64,000 nucleotides of DNA from Mangifera indica (GCF_011075055.1 NC_058145.1:756887-820886), one strand, 5' to 3'; shown: positions 35,972 to 52,583, numbered from the stretch's first letter. Notes: generated by a model not told the origin, from the letters alone. Numbers and translations are program-made.

Positions 35972-36262
35972 TACTATAAAAAATACTAGTTTTAGTGAGA
36001 GAAACAATGACAAAGAGGTCATTTTTCATCGTTATAAATATTTTTTTCATAATTTTAGCGACCGATTATTTATACTTTTTTTAAGACTTAAGAAATTTAT
36101 GATTTTAACGATGAATAAAGCATTATTAAGAGTTTATTTTTTGTCATTAAAAGGTTTTAATAACATTTTATTATCTATTGTTGTTATAGTTTTCGCCGTT
36201 AAAAATACTAATGATGGAAATAAAATAAATTTCCCTCTCGTTAAAGCCATTTTTTTTTAGTG
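35972..36262. mobile_element. CACTA-like MITE nested in repeat copy 2
   Basis: Counterpart of the 33829 element at the same place, with termini TACTATAAAAAATACTAG and TTTTTTTTAGTG and TTA flanks. The insertion preceded the 1.6 kb duplication. Confidence 0.6.
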
Positions 36263-36841
36263 TTACATGCATAATTATTTAGAATGTTGGAAGACTCTTC
36301 TATCTAAAAATAGCAAAAATAGTATATTTGATAATTTTAGTTGTTTCTATGTTGTCCATTTCCATTGCATGTTTTTCACCAAATGGCAATCACAAATTTT
36401 ATAGGAGTTGCACTAGAGAAGCGTATAGTCATTGCATGACAAAGCGACAAGTTATACAAACAATAAATAGATACACGCACAATCATTTAGGATACAGGAA
36501 GATACTCTTCTCTTTGAAAGTCATGAGAATAGTAAATTTTGAAAACTTCAACTGTTTTCATAATATCTCTTTCTGTCTCATGTTTTTTACAAAATAATAA
36601 TTGTAATTACAAATTATCTCATCTTTCTACAAGATCACACAATCAATGAGTTTCCTTATAACTCTCATTAGATATCTTGGTTCATTAACATACTATACAT
36701 TTGGTTGTATCTTAAGTTATTACACAATTATGTTAGCCTCGTCTTATAAATACAAGATCATAGGCAAATGAATAATAAATTGTATTTTTATATTGCTATT
36801 TTGCTCAATTTTCTACTGATAATCAATAATATAATAGTTGA

Positions 36842-36845
<4 letters not shown>

Positions 36846-36929
<84 letters not shown>
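36846..36929. repeat. (TA)n microsatellite
   Basis: Uninterrupted TA repeat of about 42 units. The 67-residue YIYIYI frame over it is a repeat artefact. Confidence 0.95.
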
Positions 36930-36933
<4 letters not shown>

Positions 36934-37493
36934 ACCCAAGATCCAATTTTAATATAGAGCAAGTGGGTTAGCAATTAAGATTGTTTAATGTCAAAATATT
37001 ATGGGAATTAGTTGCTGAAAATGTAGAAAGTATGGAGAGATTTTAAAATTGTTGATAGTGCTTTTCAATTTGCAGCTTTCTCAAATGAAATTCAAGTTTT
37101 AAGGATGAAAATTGAAGAAAACGGGCGGGGCAGTAGAGCTTGAAGATCCCATATACGGTTTAGTGATAACATATTATTATAATCATATTTTGATTAGCAA
37201 GATAGCAATGATATGTATATCTAGTTTTGAGACCCTAATTGATATCTAGATGTGTCGTCATATAATTAAGAATTTCTTTACTTTTGATTCGAATCACCCA
37301 ATTACATAATCTAGTTATCCAATTAGGTACTCCATATTTTTATTGTTAGCAAAGATAAACATGAAACTAAGATAAATTGAACAAGTTTTGGGATAAGGAT
37401 AGATTCAAGCCAACTCAGCTTTGCCTTGACTTAAACAAACTGATCTCTAGTTGGAGAAGAATCAGTTCATCAAGCTCAAGATTGACACTTTAT

Positions 37494-38596
37494 CAGTGTT
37501 ATTGCACTGAAGCTCATGCACCTCACTTGAGGGTTGGATTGAAAACAAATTCAAGTTAAAGTTTCAAATCAACTTAAATCCTCCTCTGAGGATATTGTAC
37601 ATCCAACCAATAATACTATCTCTCTCACCGATAACATTTGAAAAAATCTTTAATCAATTCAACCAAGCTCAAGTTTGTCATTATGAATTCAAGTTAAGCT
37701 TGAGTCATCCCATGTTTAAACTTACTTTGACTTGAATCTAATCCTATCTCACTGGTAATCTTTTGTCTTCTTCTCGAACAATTTTTCTTGTTCTTATTTA
37801 TCATCAACATACTCTTCTCCTTCTTTAGTGTTATTGTTCACCAATTTGAGTGAGTTAAGTTCAAAATTGAATTGATTCTTTTTGAACTCACTAAGACTTG
37901 AATCTATCTTTATGAATACATGAATAAAATACTATTTATTGGCAAATTTTTTCTTCTTGTTTGACAATTTTTCTCCTTATTCTTCAATGACTTTTTTCAT
38001 TTTTCGATATTATTATTTATTAATCCGAATGAATTGACTTTAAATTCAAACCAGCCTTTATTTGAGCTCACATAGATACAAATCCACCCCACTTGGAGTG
38101 TGATGTAAATACATAAAGCCAAGTGAACCCATGAACAAAAGACAGCTCAACATGATTCACCAACGAAAGCCGACAAATCCCTGGTGACCTTATCATGTAC
38201 AAAAGTTTTGAAAAGTGAAACAGTAACAGTGACATATCTTCTTGTGTTGTCTTTTTATATAAATGTTGCTGTTGCTCCTGCAAGTCAATGAGATAGGCAG
38301 ATTGGATGGCATCGATTTTCAAGTCCAAGATCCTTATTGGAATCTTCACTGATAACTCCCTAATCATCTTCATTAATCAATACTTAATCATCATATGTAA
38401 ATCGTTAATCCCCATTGATGGTCTTGGTTGTTACAGTGTAAACCGGCCATAAATTCTCCCTTTTGCTTCTGTTAGATAGCCATTTTGCAGCATTAATGGT
38501 ATTATCATCGTATATAAATCAAATTAAATTCAAATATTTCTATATTTGAATTTGACTCTTGTTATACTATGCATTTATCCGACTCAAAATTTTATA
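37494..38596. other. Intergenic region with dispersed repeat
   Basis: 37500-38060 is a CAAGTTAAGCTTGAG and CTTCTTC-rich dispersed repeat related to 40500-40900. 38068-38373 is a GC-moderate block with a 101-residue minus-strand frame that I cannot match to any family. Confidence 0.4.
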
Positions 38597-39393
38597 GGCC
38601 AAAGGACTATTTCCCACTCAAAGTATGCATTTTTCTCAAGTTTTCTCCTATTAACTTTGAAAATACCATTTATTCACCCGTGACTGATTAAAATTAGTAG
38701 TTTCAAAAGTAAAATCGTCATTTTGTCTATATTATTAAAAAAATAAACTTAAATTTGATTTTATTTTCCCTCTTAAACCCTAAAAACTAATAATTTTCTC
38801 CAACCAAAGTTTAAAAAAATTGCATTTTCCCCCTTAGGGTTTTCAATTTTTTGAGTTAGTTTTTCGACGTTGTTTCTTCCTCTTCGATGACCTCCAGGCG
38901 ACTCCTATTCCTCTCCGATGTAGCCTCCTTCCAGCGGTTATCTTGAGAACTGTCGTCAATGAAGACTCCTCGTCGACGAAGACTCTTTGTCGATGATGAA
39001 GACTCCTTGTCGACGAAGAGTCTTCATCATAGAAGACAACTCGTCTTCGTCTCAACGAAGACGAGTTGATGACAGTGCCTAACATAATCGTCGAAAGGAG
39101 ACCACATCAGAGAGGAAGAGAAGTCGACTGGAGGTCACCGAAAAGAAAGAAACGATGTCAGAAAACTAACTTTGAAAATTTGAAATGCCCAAAGGGAAAA
39201 CACTATTTTTTAAAACTTAGGTTAGAAAAAATTATTAGTTTTTAAAATTTTAGAGAGAAAAATGAGATAAATTTTTTAAAGGTTAGGGTTTCGTTAAATT
39301 TAATAGCTTGTGGGTGCCTAAATAGTATATTTAAAATTAATGGGGGGAATTTGAGAGAAATGCATACTTTGGGTGGGACATAGCCCTTTGGCC
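38597..39393. mobile_element. Mutator-like MITE, GGCCAAA family, copy with 60-bp inverted termini
   Basis: The left end GGCCAAAGGACTATTTCCCA and the right end in reverse complement, GGCCAAAGGGCTATGTCCCA, continue as inverted repeats for about 60 bp, including AAAGTATGCATTT. The flanks are AATTTTATA at 38588-38596 and 39394-39402, a perfect 9-bp target duplication. The centre (about 38920-39080) is a cluster of nested hairpins built from GACGAAGACTC and its complement. The 80-residue minus-strand frame there reflects these repeats. Confidence 0.9.
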
Positions 39394-41526
39394 AATTTTA
39401 TAACACAAACGTTGAAATGACAGCAAATGAATTAATCCCCATGAAATATAAATAAAAGAAAAAAGGAAGACAGGATCCCATCTAAAAAGAAGGGCCAACC
39501 CCCTTACCATACGCAGCAATTGAAGCTTTATTAAATACAAAAACCAATTAAGCTCGAATTTTTATGAATATAAATTGAATCTTCAATGCCTACTCACGGT
39601 CACAGCCTTACAGGCTTTACTTTGAAACAAGAGATGTTGGTCCATCTTTGATTTTTTTTTTTTTCTCTGTAGGTATTATTATAGTTTTTTCCCTTTTTTT
39701 ACTGGATGGAGCTATCCGATTTTACTAGACTGATAAAATCAAAATATAATTATTACTCATAATTATTATATCGGATATATGAGGACATTAGTCCAAGATT
39801 TTTCACTTGATATATCATATTACTCGAACCTTGGTCTTTCACTAAAGAGTTATTTCGTTTAATCACTCAAACTAACCCTTAGGGTTTATTATTATTGTAA
39901 CTGCTCAGGAAATTTTTGAACATGGGATAAAAGTGGACTAATTTGAAGATTGAAATTTATGTTTTTTGAGATTGTATTTGAGTTTGGATATCGAGTTGAG
40001 TTTTAATTAATTCGAATATTTGAATTCAGGTTTACTTGAATCAAATGCAAAGTTAAATTGCGTTTGAGTCAAAGTTTAAACTTATTCTCAGCACTCTCGA
40101 GTTAAACTTTGTTCAAGTTCAACCCAAACTGAATCTAAACTCAACACAAAATTGAATTGGAAGTAGGGATGAATTTGAATTGAGTTAAACTCAAACAAAA
40201 GCTTACTCAAACTTCACTCAAATTCAAAACAACCAATTCAATTCAAGTTAGTGAATAATAATGTTAGAAAATGCAATATCAATAACTAATTGAAAGACTG
40301 GTGACCGATGTCGTTTAAGTAGAATCTACTGACAGTAACACTATTGAAAGACCGGTGACCGGTTCCATTTAAGGCCTCTGTCTCTGTAGAGAATGATGAC
40401 ATGTGTACATCACCCTGTGGGAATGACATGGCCCGGAATGAAGTATCAATTTTCTATGCAATTTAAATAAAAGAAACAAAAGTTGTAGATAGATTTTTGG
40501 GTAAGTATGGACAACTAGGATGTGGATAGGGTGGATTTAAATCAAACCAACTTAATCCCAATTTGGAACAAGCGAAATTTGATCTAGAATAGTCATAATA
40601 AAAGTTCTAATCGAGTTAGAATAGTCATAATTTAAATTCGAATCAAGTTAGTTTGAATTTAGTAAACTATTATAAACCCAAAAACAAAATTATCTTTTTC
40701 GATAACTTTTTTTTTTCTGATGGCTTTTCTTCTTCTTTAACTTTTCTCTTACAATTATTTTGTTTCATCATCTTTGACAACTATTTTTCTTATTCTCTAA
40801 CACTTTTCAATGAATCCTTTAATGACTTTATCACAAACTCGAACTGAATTTTATCAATTCGTATAAAGATTGAGCTAACATCTTTTTGGATTTGATTTAA
40901 TTCGAATCTACTATTAAAAGGAGGTTGTATTTATTAATGTTTAAAAATTAAAAGTTCCAAAATTATTGTAAAAGCAGCACAATTATGGAGATTTTGTAGA
41001 AGAACATGTTTTATTGTCTTGGGGAATTGTTCTTATTATTTATGGGTTTGGTTTGAATGACTGGCTTGGCTTTGTATGTTGTTATGTGAAAAACCTTAAA
41101 TTCAGGAGGATGATTGCTTTGGATATTTGGTGGTCAACTAGAAATTAAGATCAAATAATTTGCACAATATAAAGATAAATTATATAAAACAATTTAGAGT
41201 TTAAAATTTAGGGTTTCTAATATTAAAAATGTCGTTTTATACATTGTTTTAACAATTGGATTAAATCGATTTGTTCAACCATCATCCGTTAGAAAAATTG
41301 GTTACGGTTGGCTCAAAAACAGTTTTTGAAGTTAGATAATATTAGACTAAATTAAACTATATTGAACTGAATAATTCGAATAGTTGGAAAAGATAAAAAC
41401 CTAGTCAATAAAAAAATCAATTTAAAAATTTCATTATTGGGACTAAAACCCAACATCTTGTGTATTAATGGGTAATATATATATATCATCAAACTAATTT
41501 ATTTTAAATTTATTTTTAAATAATTC

Positions 41527-41563
<37 letters not shown>

Positions 41564-44308
41564 TAAACAAAATTGTTATGAATATTATTTTTAAATAATT
41601 AACCAATTAGATCATCGATGAAACAGTTTGATTGTTAATTGAATTGGGTTTATCCCTTCATTGAGTTGGCGTCCAATTAAGTGTAGTGATTAATTAAACA
41701 AATTTATTTTAAATATTAATTTTAAATAATTAATTAATTCGATCATTTGATCAAACAATTTAATTATCAATTAAATTGGACTAATCCCTTCATTGAGTCG
41801 TAGTATAGTCAAGTGTAGTAATTAATTAAATAAAATTATTTAAAATATTATTTTTAAATAATAAACTTCACCTATTAAGTGTAAGTGGACTTCACCTCTT
41901 AGATGTCATTATATAATAGAACTTTGAAATCAACCTCAAGAAATAAATATCGAACTAGTCCAACTAAGCATGGAAGTGGAGTTCCACGTGGCAACTTCCG
42001 CATGTTGCCACGTTGACAAGTTGCGAGTGGGATTGTGGAAGTCACTAACTAGTTTGGTTTCTTCTGTCAATTTTATCCTCAAAAATCGACAGGTTCTGTC
42101 GTACATGAATGTTAGACAAGACAATTAGGATTATGTTGCAATTAAAAAATTAATTAAGCCTGAATTTCAGGGACCATGCTCGAATTCCACTGGTGGGCAC
42201 GACCTATTTACCGGAATTATTATAATTTTGGAACTCAGATTTTGGTCACATTAGGATTTGACACGTGTAATGTTAAGTTTAATAATTTTATTAAAGACAT
42301 GGGTCGTCGTCATGTATTAAGACATATAATAAAATTTAATTGAAACTTAACTTAATTTTTTTTAATTTTCTATCTAAGGCATGACTTCCTAAGTTCCCTG
42401 ATGGGGAAGCGATAGGGTATTGGAATATTTTAGATAATGGAATATTATTTATAATTGTTATTAAGATTTTGTGGAAGTGAAGATGTTAACGTCGTTATTT
42501 AGGAGTAGACGAATGCCAAATTGAATTCAAATTAAATACGGTGAGTTCTAGTTAAGAATTAAACTCTTTTTCTTTAAATGATTCATTCAAATTTGAGTTA
42601 ATACAAATTAAATCTTACATTAAATTAATTTTATAATTGATAATTATAAAATTAAAAATTAAAAATTAGAAAAGGTCAAAGTCTAGATCTGACAGTTTGA
42701 TATCAAAAATTGATTCGATTCAATTCAATTTAATTAGACTCAAACTCATTATATTCAAATTTGGAGTGAACTCGAATTGAAAGATTTGTCTCGTTTTTAA
42801 TTTAAGCTGAACTCAAGCTAAGAGTTATTTGACTCGGTTTGACTCGAATCCAGTTTGAATCAATAATTCGAATTCATAGCTCGAATCAATTCAAATTCAA
42901 TAGTTTGAATAGACAATTCGAATTTGTGACTCGAATCAAAAATTTTGAATATTATTTGACTAAAACTATAATGTTTTGTCAATAAACTACGAATTCGAAC
43001 CATGAATCCAAGCCATACATTCAAACTGTCAATTTGAACTATTAATTCGAATTACGAAATTGAATCAAACTTGAATAGAACAAAACTGAGTCATTTTTCA
43101 TTCAAACCAAACTTAATTTTAGTTTGACAAACTTGAATCAAACCATTTTCTATTCAAACTAAAAGGTGTGCAGACTCACTTGACCCGAATTCACCCCTAC
43201 TCACTAGTGACACTCGTTTTTTGCAAACATGATGCAAATTAGGCAGATCATAGAGCGCATAGTGATAACCCTGCCAATATAAATCTAGACAAATCAGACA
43301 ACATAGTGTCATTTTATCGAAATCATGCTAAAAAATGATTCGGTTTAACTTGAATTGTATTATCCTAAATGTTCAGATTTGGATAGATGATTCGGATCAC
43401 AGCCGCTCGAGTGCTATTCTAATTAGATCATATAAGTGTCATTTGATCAAGGTCAAACCTAGAACATTGTTCCAATCATATGAAATAGTGTTGGTTAAAG
43501 TTGATTTTTTTCGATTTAATATGAGGAGTTGAGCAATTAATATTTTTAGTCAGTGAAGAAAATAATTAGTTTATATGGCAGAAATAAATAATATTAACTT
43601 TATAACACATATATATTATGTAATTTGACCATGAAATTAATTTATTAATTTCATCAATAGTTGGGAATATATCTTTATGCAACTTCATGGGTGAACGGTT
43701 AAGAAATTGCAAACACTAATAAGAAAATATCGAACACAAAAATAATACCTGCTTTCATGAATAAGCCAAGTTCAGATCATTCCAAATATTCAAGTTTAAT
43801 GCAGATGACATAACTCTAAGATTCAATTATTTTATATGATCAAATTCAAATCTCAAAGTAGTCAATCAATCTTGCATTGATCATTAACCGACTTCTTTAA
43901 TATTTGAGTCTATCGTTAATTAGGTTTTATTCAGACTTGGCTCAAAATGAATCCAACCCTAAATACATACAATATTTTGCATGAATTTTGAAATCGGTAC
44001 ATTGAGCAGTGAATTTTCAGAAAAAACTATAAAGAAAAAAACCTAAACCATAACGAGAAAACCAGTTTGACAATCAGAGTCCATCATTTCATTGACAAGG
44101 GTCACATTATCCATACAAAAACAGAAATCAACATGAGTTTTTCCTTCCTAACCAGACGCAAGAAGAGATTTGGAGCTCTTCTTTTAGTCCATTTTTAGGA
44201 TTGGATTTAACACAGACAGAGACACACAACGTTCATTCATACAGAAACTGAAAGACAAAAAATATACATATATAAAAAGAAAAGGCGCACCCCTCCCTCA
44301 CACACCTT
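39394..44308. other. Intergenic AT-rich region between MITE and E2 gene
   Basis: No gene is supported. Dispersed CAAATTTGAGT-type repeats occupy about 40000-40260, 40500-40920 and 42500-43200. A TA microsatellite lies at 41531-41559 and a 130-bp tandem repeat at 41560-41875. 41940-42260 is slightly GC-richer, with CCACGTGGCAAC near 41986. The last 200 bases are probably the E2 3' UTR. Confidence 0.45.
41560..41875. repeat. Tandem repeat, unit about 130 bp, 2.4 copies
   Basis: Three successive starts (about 41560, 41690 and 41821) read TTAATTAAAC/TAAAATT. Each first leads through TTTTAAATAATTAA, CAATTTAATTATCAATT and CCCTTCATTGAGT to the next unit. A related single unit lies inside the MITE at 52584-53050, so this is an amplified internal segment of that element family. 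Confidence 0.65.
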
Positions 44309-47326
<3,018 letters not shown>

Positions 47327-47335
47327 CGTCTGAAC

Positions 47336-47441
47336 CTATGATTCATCCAATAGATCTCCTCAGATCGTCATCGTCACAACAAATACACATTAAAATAATA
47401 ATCAGATAACAAAAACAACAAGCAATAGATCGTAACCGTAC
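47336..47441 (-). other. Probable 5' UTR intron of the E2 gene
   Basis: On the minus strand a CTCAG/GTACGG donor and a TCATAG/GTTCAG acceptor bracket 106 bp, leaving nine nucleotides of leader before the ATG. Leader introns are common in this gene group. Confidence 0.55.
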
Positions 47442-48133
47442 CTGAGAGACACCGGATCCTCCTGATTCTTATACGCTTTGTAAGATTTTGTGAGAGAGGA
47501 GATCGATTCGATCGATTACACGAAGAAGAAGGGAAAAAATAAAAACGAGAGAACAAAGGGAAATGCAAGGAAAGTAGAAAATGGAAGATGATATTGATTC
47601 GGTGCGGTGATGATTTTGATTAAAAAAAAAATTTAATGTGTGTGGGTCTGATTTGGCTGGCCTTTTGTGATTTTGATTTTCAACCTTCTGATTGGATTAT
47701 TCTCTCCTTATGGTGGGCCCACAGTGGCGCCTCCTTTACGTTTGACCAAAATTTCGCCGAAAGTGGCCGCCGGTATCGTTTTGCCTTGGTGGAATTGAAT
47801 ATTCTGCGGAACGGTGTCGCTTTCCTTTTTTCTGTGAGAATAATTGTGTAATTTATGAGTTTTTCTCTTTTTCAAAGAGATTCCTAATTATATTTTAATT
47901 ATTATTATTCTTTTATTGGGTCAACAAAAGAATCTTAATTATTCATTTTAGATAATATAAATTAATTAACCTTAATTAATAATTGAAATTATCAATATCA
48001 AAATTTTCAACTCACCCAATCTAAACTTATGGTCAGACTTCTGAGTCAATTTTGGCATTAATTAATTAAAAAAATATTACAATCAAGAAGAATTGATAAG
48101 ATGCGCCGATGTGAAAAATTATATTAGTGAGAA
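47442..48133. other. Promoter side of the E2 gene and AT-rich spacer
   Basis: 47442-47560 is a likely 5' UTR. 47640-47850 is a GC-richer upstream block with a 71-residue plus-strand frame that has no domain. The rest is AT-rich spacer. Confidence 0.4.
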
Positions 48134-48985
48134 GGCCAAAAGAATTATTCTCATCTATAATTTAGTGAAAATTCAAATTTCCCTTTATTAGTTTTTTAAG
48201 ACTTAAAGTTTTATTCATTACTTAATTTTTGTCGGAGTAAAGGATAAAATCGTTATTTTATTAAAAATATTAAAAAATTATAACTTTATCTTATTTTTTT
48301 TCTCAGGTTTTACAAAATAATAATTTCACCTCGATATAAAACTTTTCCAGTTTTAAATAATGGTTTTTCTTCTCTTAAATCTTTAAGATTTATATCTTCC
48401 ATCTTCAATGAGCATATCCAATAGTAAAAACTATCGAACAGAAGAGGAAGAGACAATAATCATCTCCCAACAAAAGAAATTAGTCATCAATGGATGAAGA
48501 GACGTCATCATCTCTGTTAACCAAGAGATGTCATCGTCTCTTTGTTTCCATCGACGAAGAGACGTCATCATCTCTTCGTTGATGTCCAGGAAGAGACGAT
48601 AACATCTCTTCATCCACGGTGAATCTCCTCTACTAGGAGATGGTCACCATTTTTTTTCTTCTGTTTGACAATTCTCATAACCAAATATAAAGGTCAGAAA
48701 TAAAAAACAAAAACCCTAGGGATTTGGGGGGGGGGGGAGGGGAACATATTTTAAAACTTGGAAAGTTTTAAGTTGTAGTGAAATATTACTTTTCAAAACC
48801 AGGAGGTGGGGAGAATGAGATAAAGTTATAATTTGTTTAACATTTTTTATAAAATGATGATTTTATTTTTGATCTAAACAAAAAATTCTAATAACAATTA
48901 GGTGATGGATGAGATTTTAAGTTTTTAAAATTTAACAGATAGGAGTTTGATTTTTACTGAACCTTGGGTGAGAAGTCTTTTGGCC
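48134..48985. mobile_element. Mutator-like MITE, GGCCAAA family, copy with internal hairpin array
   Basis: The left end GGCCAAAAGAATTATTCTCA and the right end in reverse complement, GGCCAAAAGACTTCTCACC, are inverted repeats. The flanks TAGTGAGAA and TAATGAGGA match at 7 of 9. Positions 48470-48620 repeat the palindromic AGAGACGTCATCATCTCT four times with spacers. A poly-G run is at about 48727-48742. No transposase is present. Confidence 0.8.
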
Positions 48986-49776
48986 TAATGAGGAATATAT
49001 AAGATTATGCACATTGCACATAGACCATGAAGAAAATAATAAATATTTTTAAAGTGGTTCAATCAACCACTTAAGAATTTATATCTCTATTATATTATTA
49101 AGTATTTATGAGATCTTAATATCATAATTAATACAAAAGAGCTCTTATAAAAGTTTTCAGATCCTTTATAATAACTTTTCATTTACACAATCAAATTGTT
49201 GAATAGATGGAGTAAATTACATAAAACATATGCAAAATTTTAATATATCAAATCTACTTATGTAAAAAAAATTAAATGACCACTTTATCTCGATGAAATA
49301 AAAAAAAATAAAAATATTACTATTATATATTTCAAAGTTAAACGATAAAAATTATATAATTAAAAGTTAAATAATTTTAAATTGTTTATTGATTTAAATT
49401 TATTTAAATTATCAAACCAGATTCATCTAAATTGGACCGATCAAATTGAATCAATCTTGTCAAAACATTGACATTAACATATTATTTTACAAAATTTTAT
49501 AATTAATAAAATTATATTTTTTTAAAATATTATTTTAATATTTATTTAAACACTTTGTTTTTAGTGGTAACCAAAACAGTAGGACCGGTCGATTTTCCAA
49601 CTGATCTCTTGACTGTCCCACTTTTAGCCGATTCAGATTGCTGCACCATAAGACCTGCCACAGAAGATAAAATCCCCTTTTTTTACTGACGTGTCATATC
49701 TGTCATTTCCCAAAACCAAATTTGACGATCCAGCCAAGAGGCTCGCCTGCCAGCAGCCGAAAGGGAAAGGCCGAGA
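48986..49776. other. AT-rich spacer and upstream region of the TH1-like gene
   Basis: Mostly AT-rich. From about 49560 it becomes GC-richer and probably holds the promoter and 5' UTR. No TATA box is clear. Confidence 0.4.
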
Positions 49777-51488
49777 ATGAACCGGCGAGTCCAAATTGAT
49801 GAATCACAGCATCCGAAAAACGACGCCGTTGACGATGGAGATGATAGTTCGATGAAAACAAAACCATCGGAGAAGAAAGGCGACTACATCGACGTGCCTT
49901 CTCATCCGTACTTAATGAAGATAATGGAAAAGCAAGGTAATAAAATTTGTGTTGATTAAGTGTTTAATTTGCCTAATTAATTGCTATGTTATGATTTGTT
50001 TAATTTTAGGGTTCCAAGATTTGGTAATTCAATTGTTGATTATTTTTATTAGCAACGCATTGGTAAATTCGATTGAATTATTACTTGAAATGTCCTAGCT
50101 TAACAGAAGGTAATATAACAAAATTGTAGATCGTTTTCAACCTGGCTTTTTTGGGATCATTTTCACATATAGATGGGAAAAGATTAAAACTAGAATGAAT
50201 CAAGATTATGAAGAGCTGCGTCCATTATTTCTATGCTATAAATTTTTGTATAATGTTTTGCGTTCCAGACCTAAATTGTATGCTGTATATATCATCTTGG
50301 TTTGGGTGAGAAAACGAGCAAATGAACAAGTAAAATTGTTGGGTTAACCACATTTCTTTCAAGCACAACAACTTAGTCAAAGATCGAAACAAATATGCAC
50401 ATTGTCAAGCCCATGCATAAGGGACAGAGGTTCATTTTGTTGGTTAGTTTTCCCTTCATTGATGGAGGGAGTTTCTGATTGGAACTGGTACTCATTTGAA
50501 AGTTTTGATACATATATTTTAAATTCTTGTTTATTTACTAAATGGACTTCATATTTGATTTTTGCAGGTGACAAGCAAGTTCTTTTTGCTGATAAAGTTT
50601 TGAAGTTCACTGGTTCTGGGAAGACGAAACATCGCATTCTTTTGATTACTAATTTTGCTATTTACCTTGTTGACCCTGATACTGCTGCAGTTAAACGCCG
50701 CATAGCTCTGGCAGCTGTTGAGAAGTTATCTTTGAGTGAACTAAGTGATAACTTTTTTGCAGTTATCATTCCATATGAATACGACCTACTCATGGCTAGT
50801 ACTCGGAAAACTGAAATTGTTACTATGTTAGTTGAAGCTCTTAAGAGTGAGTCAGTGCAGCTTGAGGTGGTTTTCTCCAATAGGTAAACCTAAGTAATGC
50901 TTCTGCTACCTCTGTTCATCGTTATACACTTAAGTGCATGCTCAATTCCTAGGCTTTATAGTGGACTTGAGCACTCTGTAATTGTGCTTGCATAAAGTGG
51001 TCAAGGCTTGTCTCACTAGCATGTGGGCTTGCCTCATTGAAACTTTAGAATCTGTGAGAAATTTTCTGGTTTTATGATGATTTGAATAGTTGTTTTATTG
51101 CTGGAGCTTTTATGTACTTGTAAACACCAATGCCAATTCTAGGATAATGAAACTGATATAGTTGTCATCATGGCACTGTTAAAATTACAGTGAATGTACG
51201 AATCTTTCTATTTGTTTTGATTCTATGTTTGATTTATTGTTCTTTTTGACTAATTATGCCTTTTCCCATATTTTTTCAAGGTTTGAGTATAATGCAACTT
51301 CTGATTTGGTGAAGGAAGTTCAATTTGAGGAAGTGGAAGGTCTTTGTTCCTGAACTATTAGAGTTGTTCTCATCAGTTATAGCTCATTTAAAGATTTGGC
51401 TATGACCTGTGCTGGTTTTATATGCTTCTAATTCATATTCTTTTTGTGTGTTGCAGGTGGTGTTAAGACAAGAATTCTGACAAGATAA
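49777..51488 (+). CDS. Small myosin tail-homology (TH1)-like protein
   Basis: Four exons (49777-49936, 50568-50883, 51281-51339 and 51457-51488) join in frame to 188 residues. The first about 50 residues are acidic and polar. The rest resembles the class I myosin TH1 domain: GDKQVLFADKVLKF, then HRILLITNFAIYLVD, a basic KRRIAL stretch, and SLSELSDNFFAVI. In type I myosins this domain has a PH-like fold that binds acidic phospholipids. A stand-alone plant TH1-like protein would therefore be expected at membranes, but no role is known to me. No signal peptide or transmembrane helix is present. The third exon uses a weaker GTCTTT donor. Identification rests on domain resemblance. Confidence 0.8.
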
Positions 51489-52583
51489 GTTGCACCTTAT
51501 AATTGTTTTAATATGTTTGTAGACTTTTGTGGGGATTCGGAAATCTCCATTGTAAAGCTATATACATACTTTCCTCCTTTCAGCATTAAGGTCAACCTTC
51601 CCTTGAAAAATATGTAGCTTATTGTTTTGATATTTGAAATAGTGTAATTTATAATTCTTTTTGCAAAAAAATGTCCATACAATTTTGTTTTCCAACTTCC
51701 AACCAGTTCCATCTGGAGATCTGAAATATGATATTTGCAGAGCAATATAATAATAAATTATTTGTCAGAGAAAACATGCCTCTTGTTTCAAAATTTCATT
51801 TTTCAGCTTATTTATTCAATTTTACCAAGTCCCTTTTACCCTTGAGGAATAGGAAAAAATAGTAATAAAGTTGAATGGAAAAAGATTCCTCTTTGGCCTT
51901 TATAATGAAGTTCAGTGTGTAAGAAAATTTTTGAGGAGAGTGGCTATAAATCCATAATAACATATAGTGTGCCTTAGACTGATTGCTTGAGATTATCAGG
52001 AACTGAAATTTCCAAAAAAAAAAAAAAAAAAACTCCAAAGACCATGAAACAGACAATTGCCACCAAGCAAGGATGGGTCAGTTGTGTATTGCCATCATTG
52101 GTGTCTAATCTCCTAATTGAAAACATCCATCCTGGAACAGTCATTGCTGGCTCTAGGTGGGACTTTTGCTGAGAATCAAATCCTGTATGCCCTTTATAAA
52201 ATAAAAAAAATGTCCACTAGGTTATTCTTGATCTTTTCCTTGTGTTTTCAGCATTCCATTCCCAATAAAGCTTGTCAAGGACGAATGGATGATGATGATG
52301 ATACCATATTTGTTTCTTGATTCTTTATTCTTCATGATGGATGGCATTGTTTCTATATCTCATGTAGGAAGCAAAGCAGAATCAAAATGAAACTTAAGCA
52401 AGAATGATGTTTGGGGTGGAGGGGCCTCTTTAATGTATCATATTGATATATAATATGTATCTTTTCAGTTGCATTTCTATTTCTTATTTAAATTACTTTA
52501 AGAGTGGGGAGTGGCATATGACATGCTTTAGGTCCAGCCTTATAAAAATCTACTTTTTGTTAGTATGTGATGTAGTTTGAAGC
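51489..52583. other. 3' flank of the TH1-like gene, intergenic
   Basis: The 3' UTR probably extends to about 51760. The remainder has moderate GC and unrelated short open frames without domains. A poly-A run lies near 52013-52031. Confidence 0.4.

Larger units (their letters stand above)
35816..37493. repeat. 1.6 kb direct repeat, copy 2
   Basis: Direct copy of 33673-35272, offset by about 2143 bp. It differs by substitutions and by an 84-bp (TA)n expansion at 36846-36929, where copy 1 has only a short TA run, followed by a short GTTACCCAAGATCC segment missing from copy 1. Confidence 0.9.

Noticed and set aside
36768..36971. 67-residue open frame rich in YI
   Set aside because: It is the translation of the (TA)n microsatellite.
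38068..38373. 101-residue minus-strand frame
   Set aside because: No family match and no gene context; kept only as part of the intergenic description.
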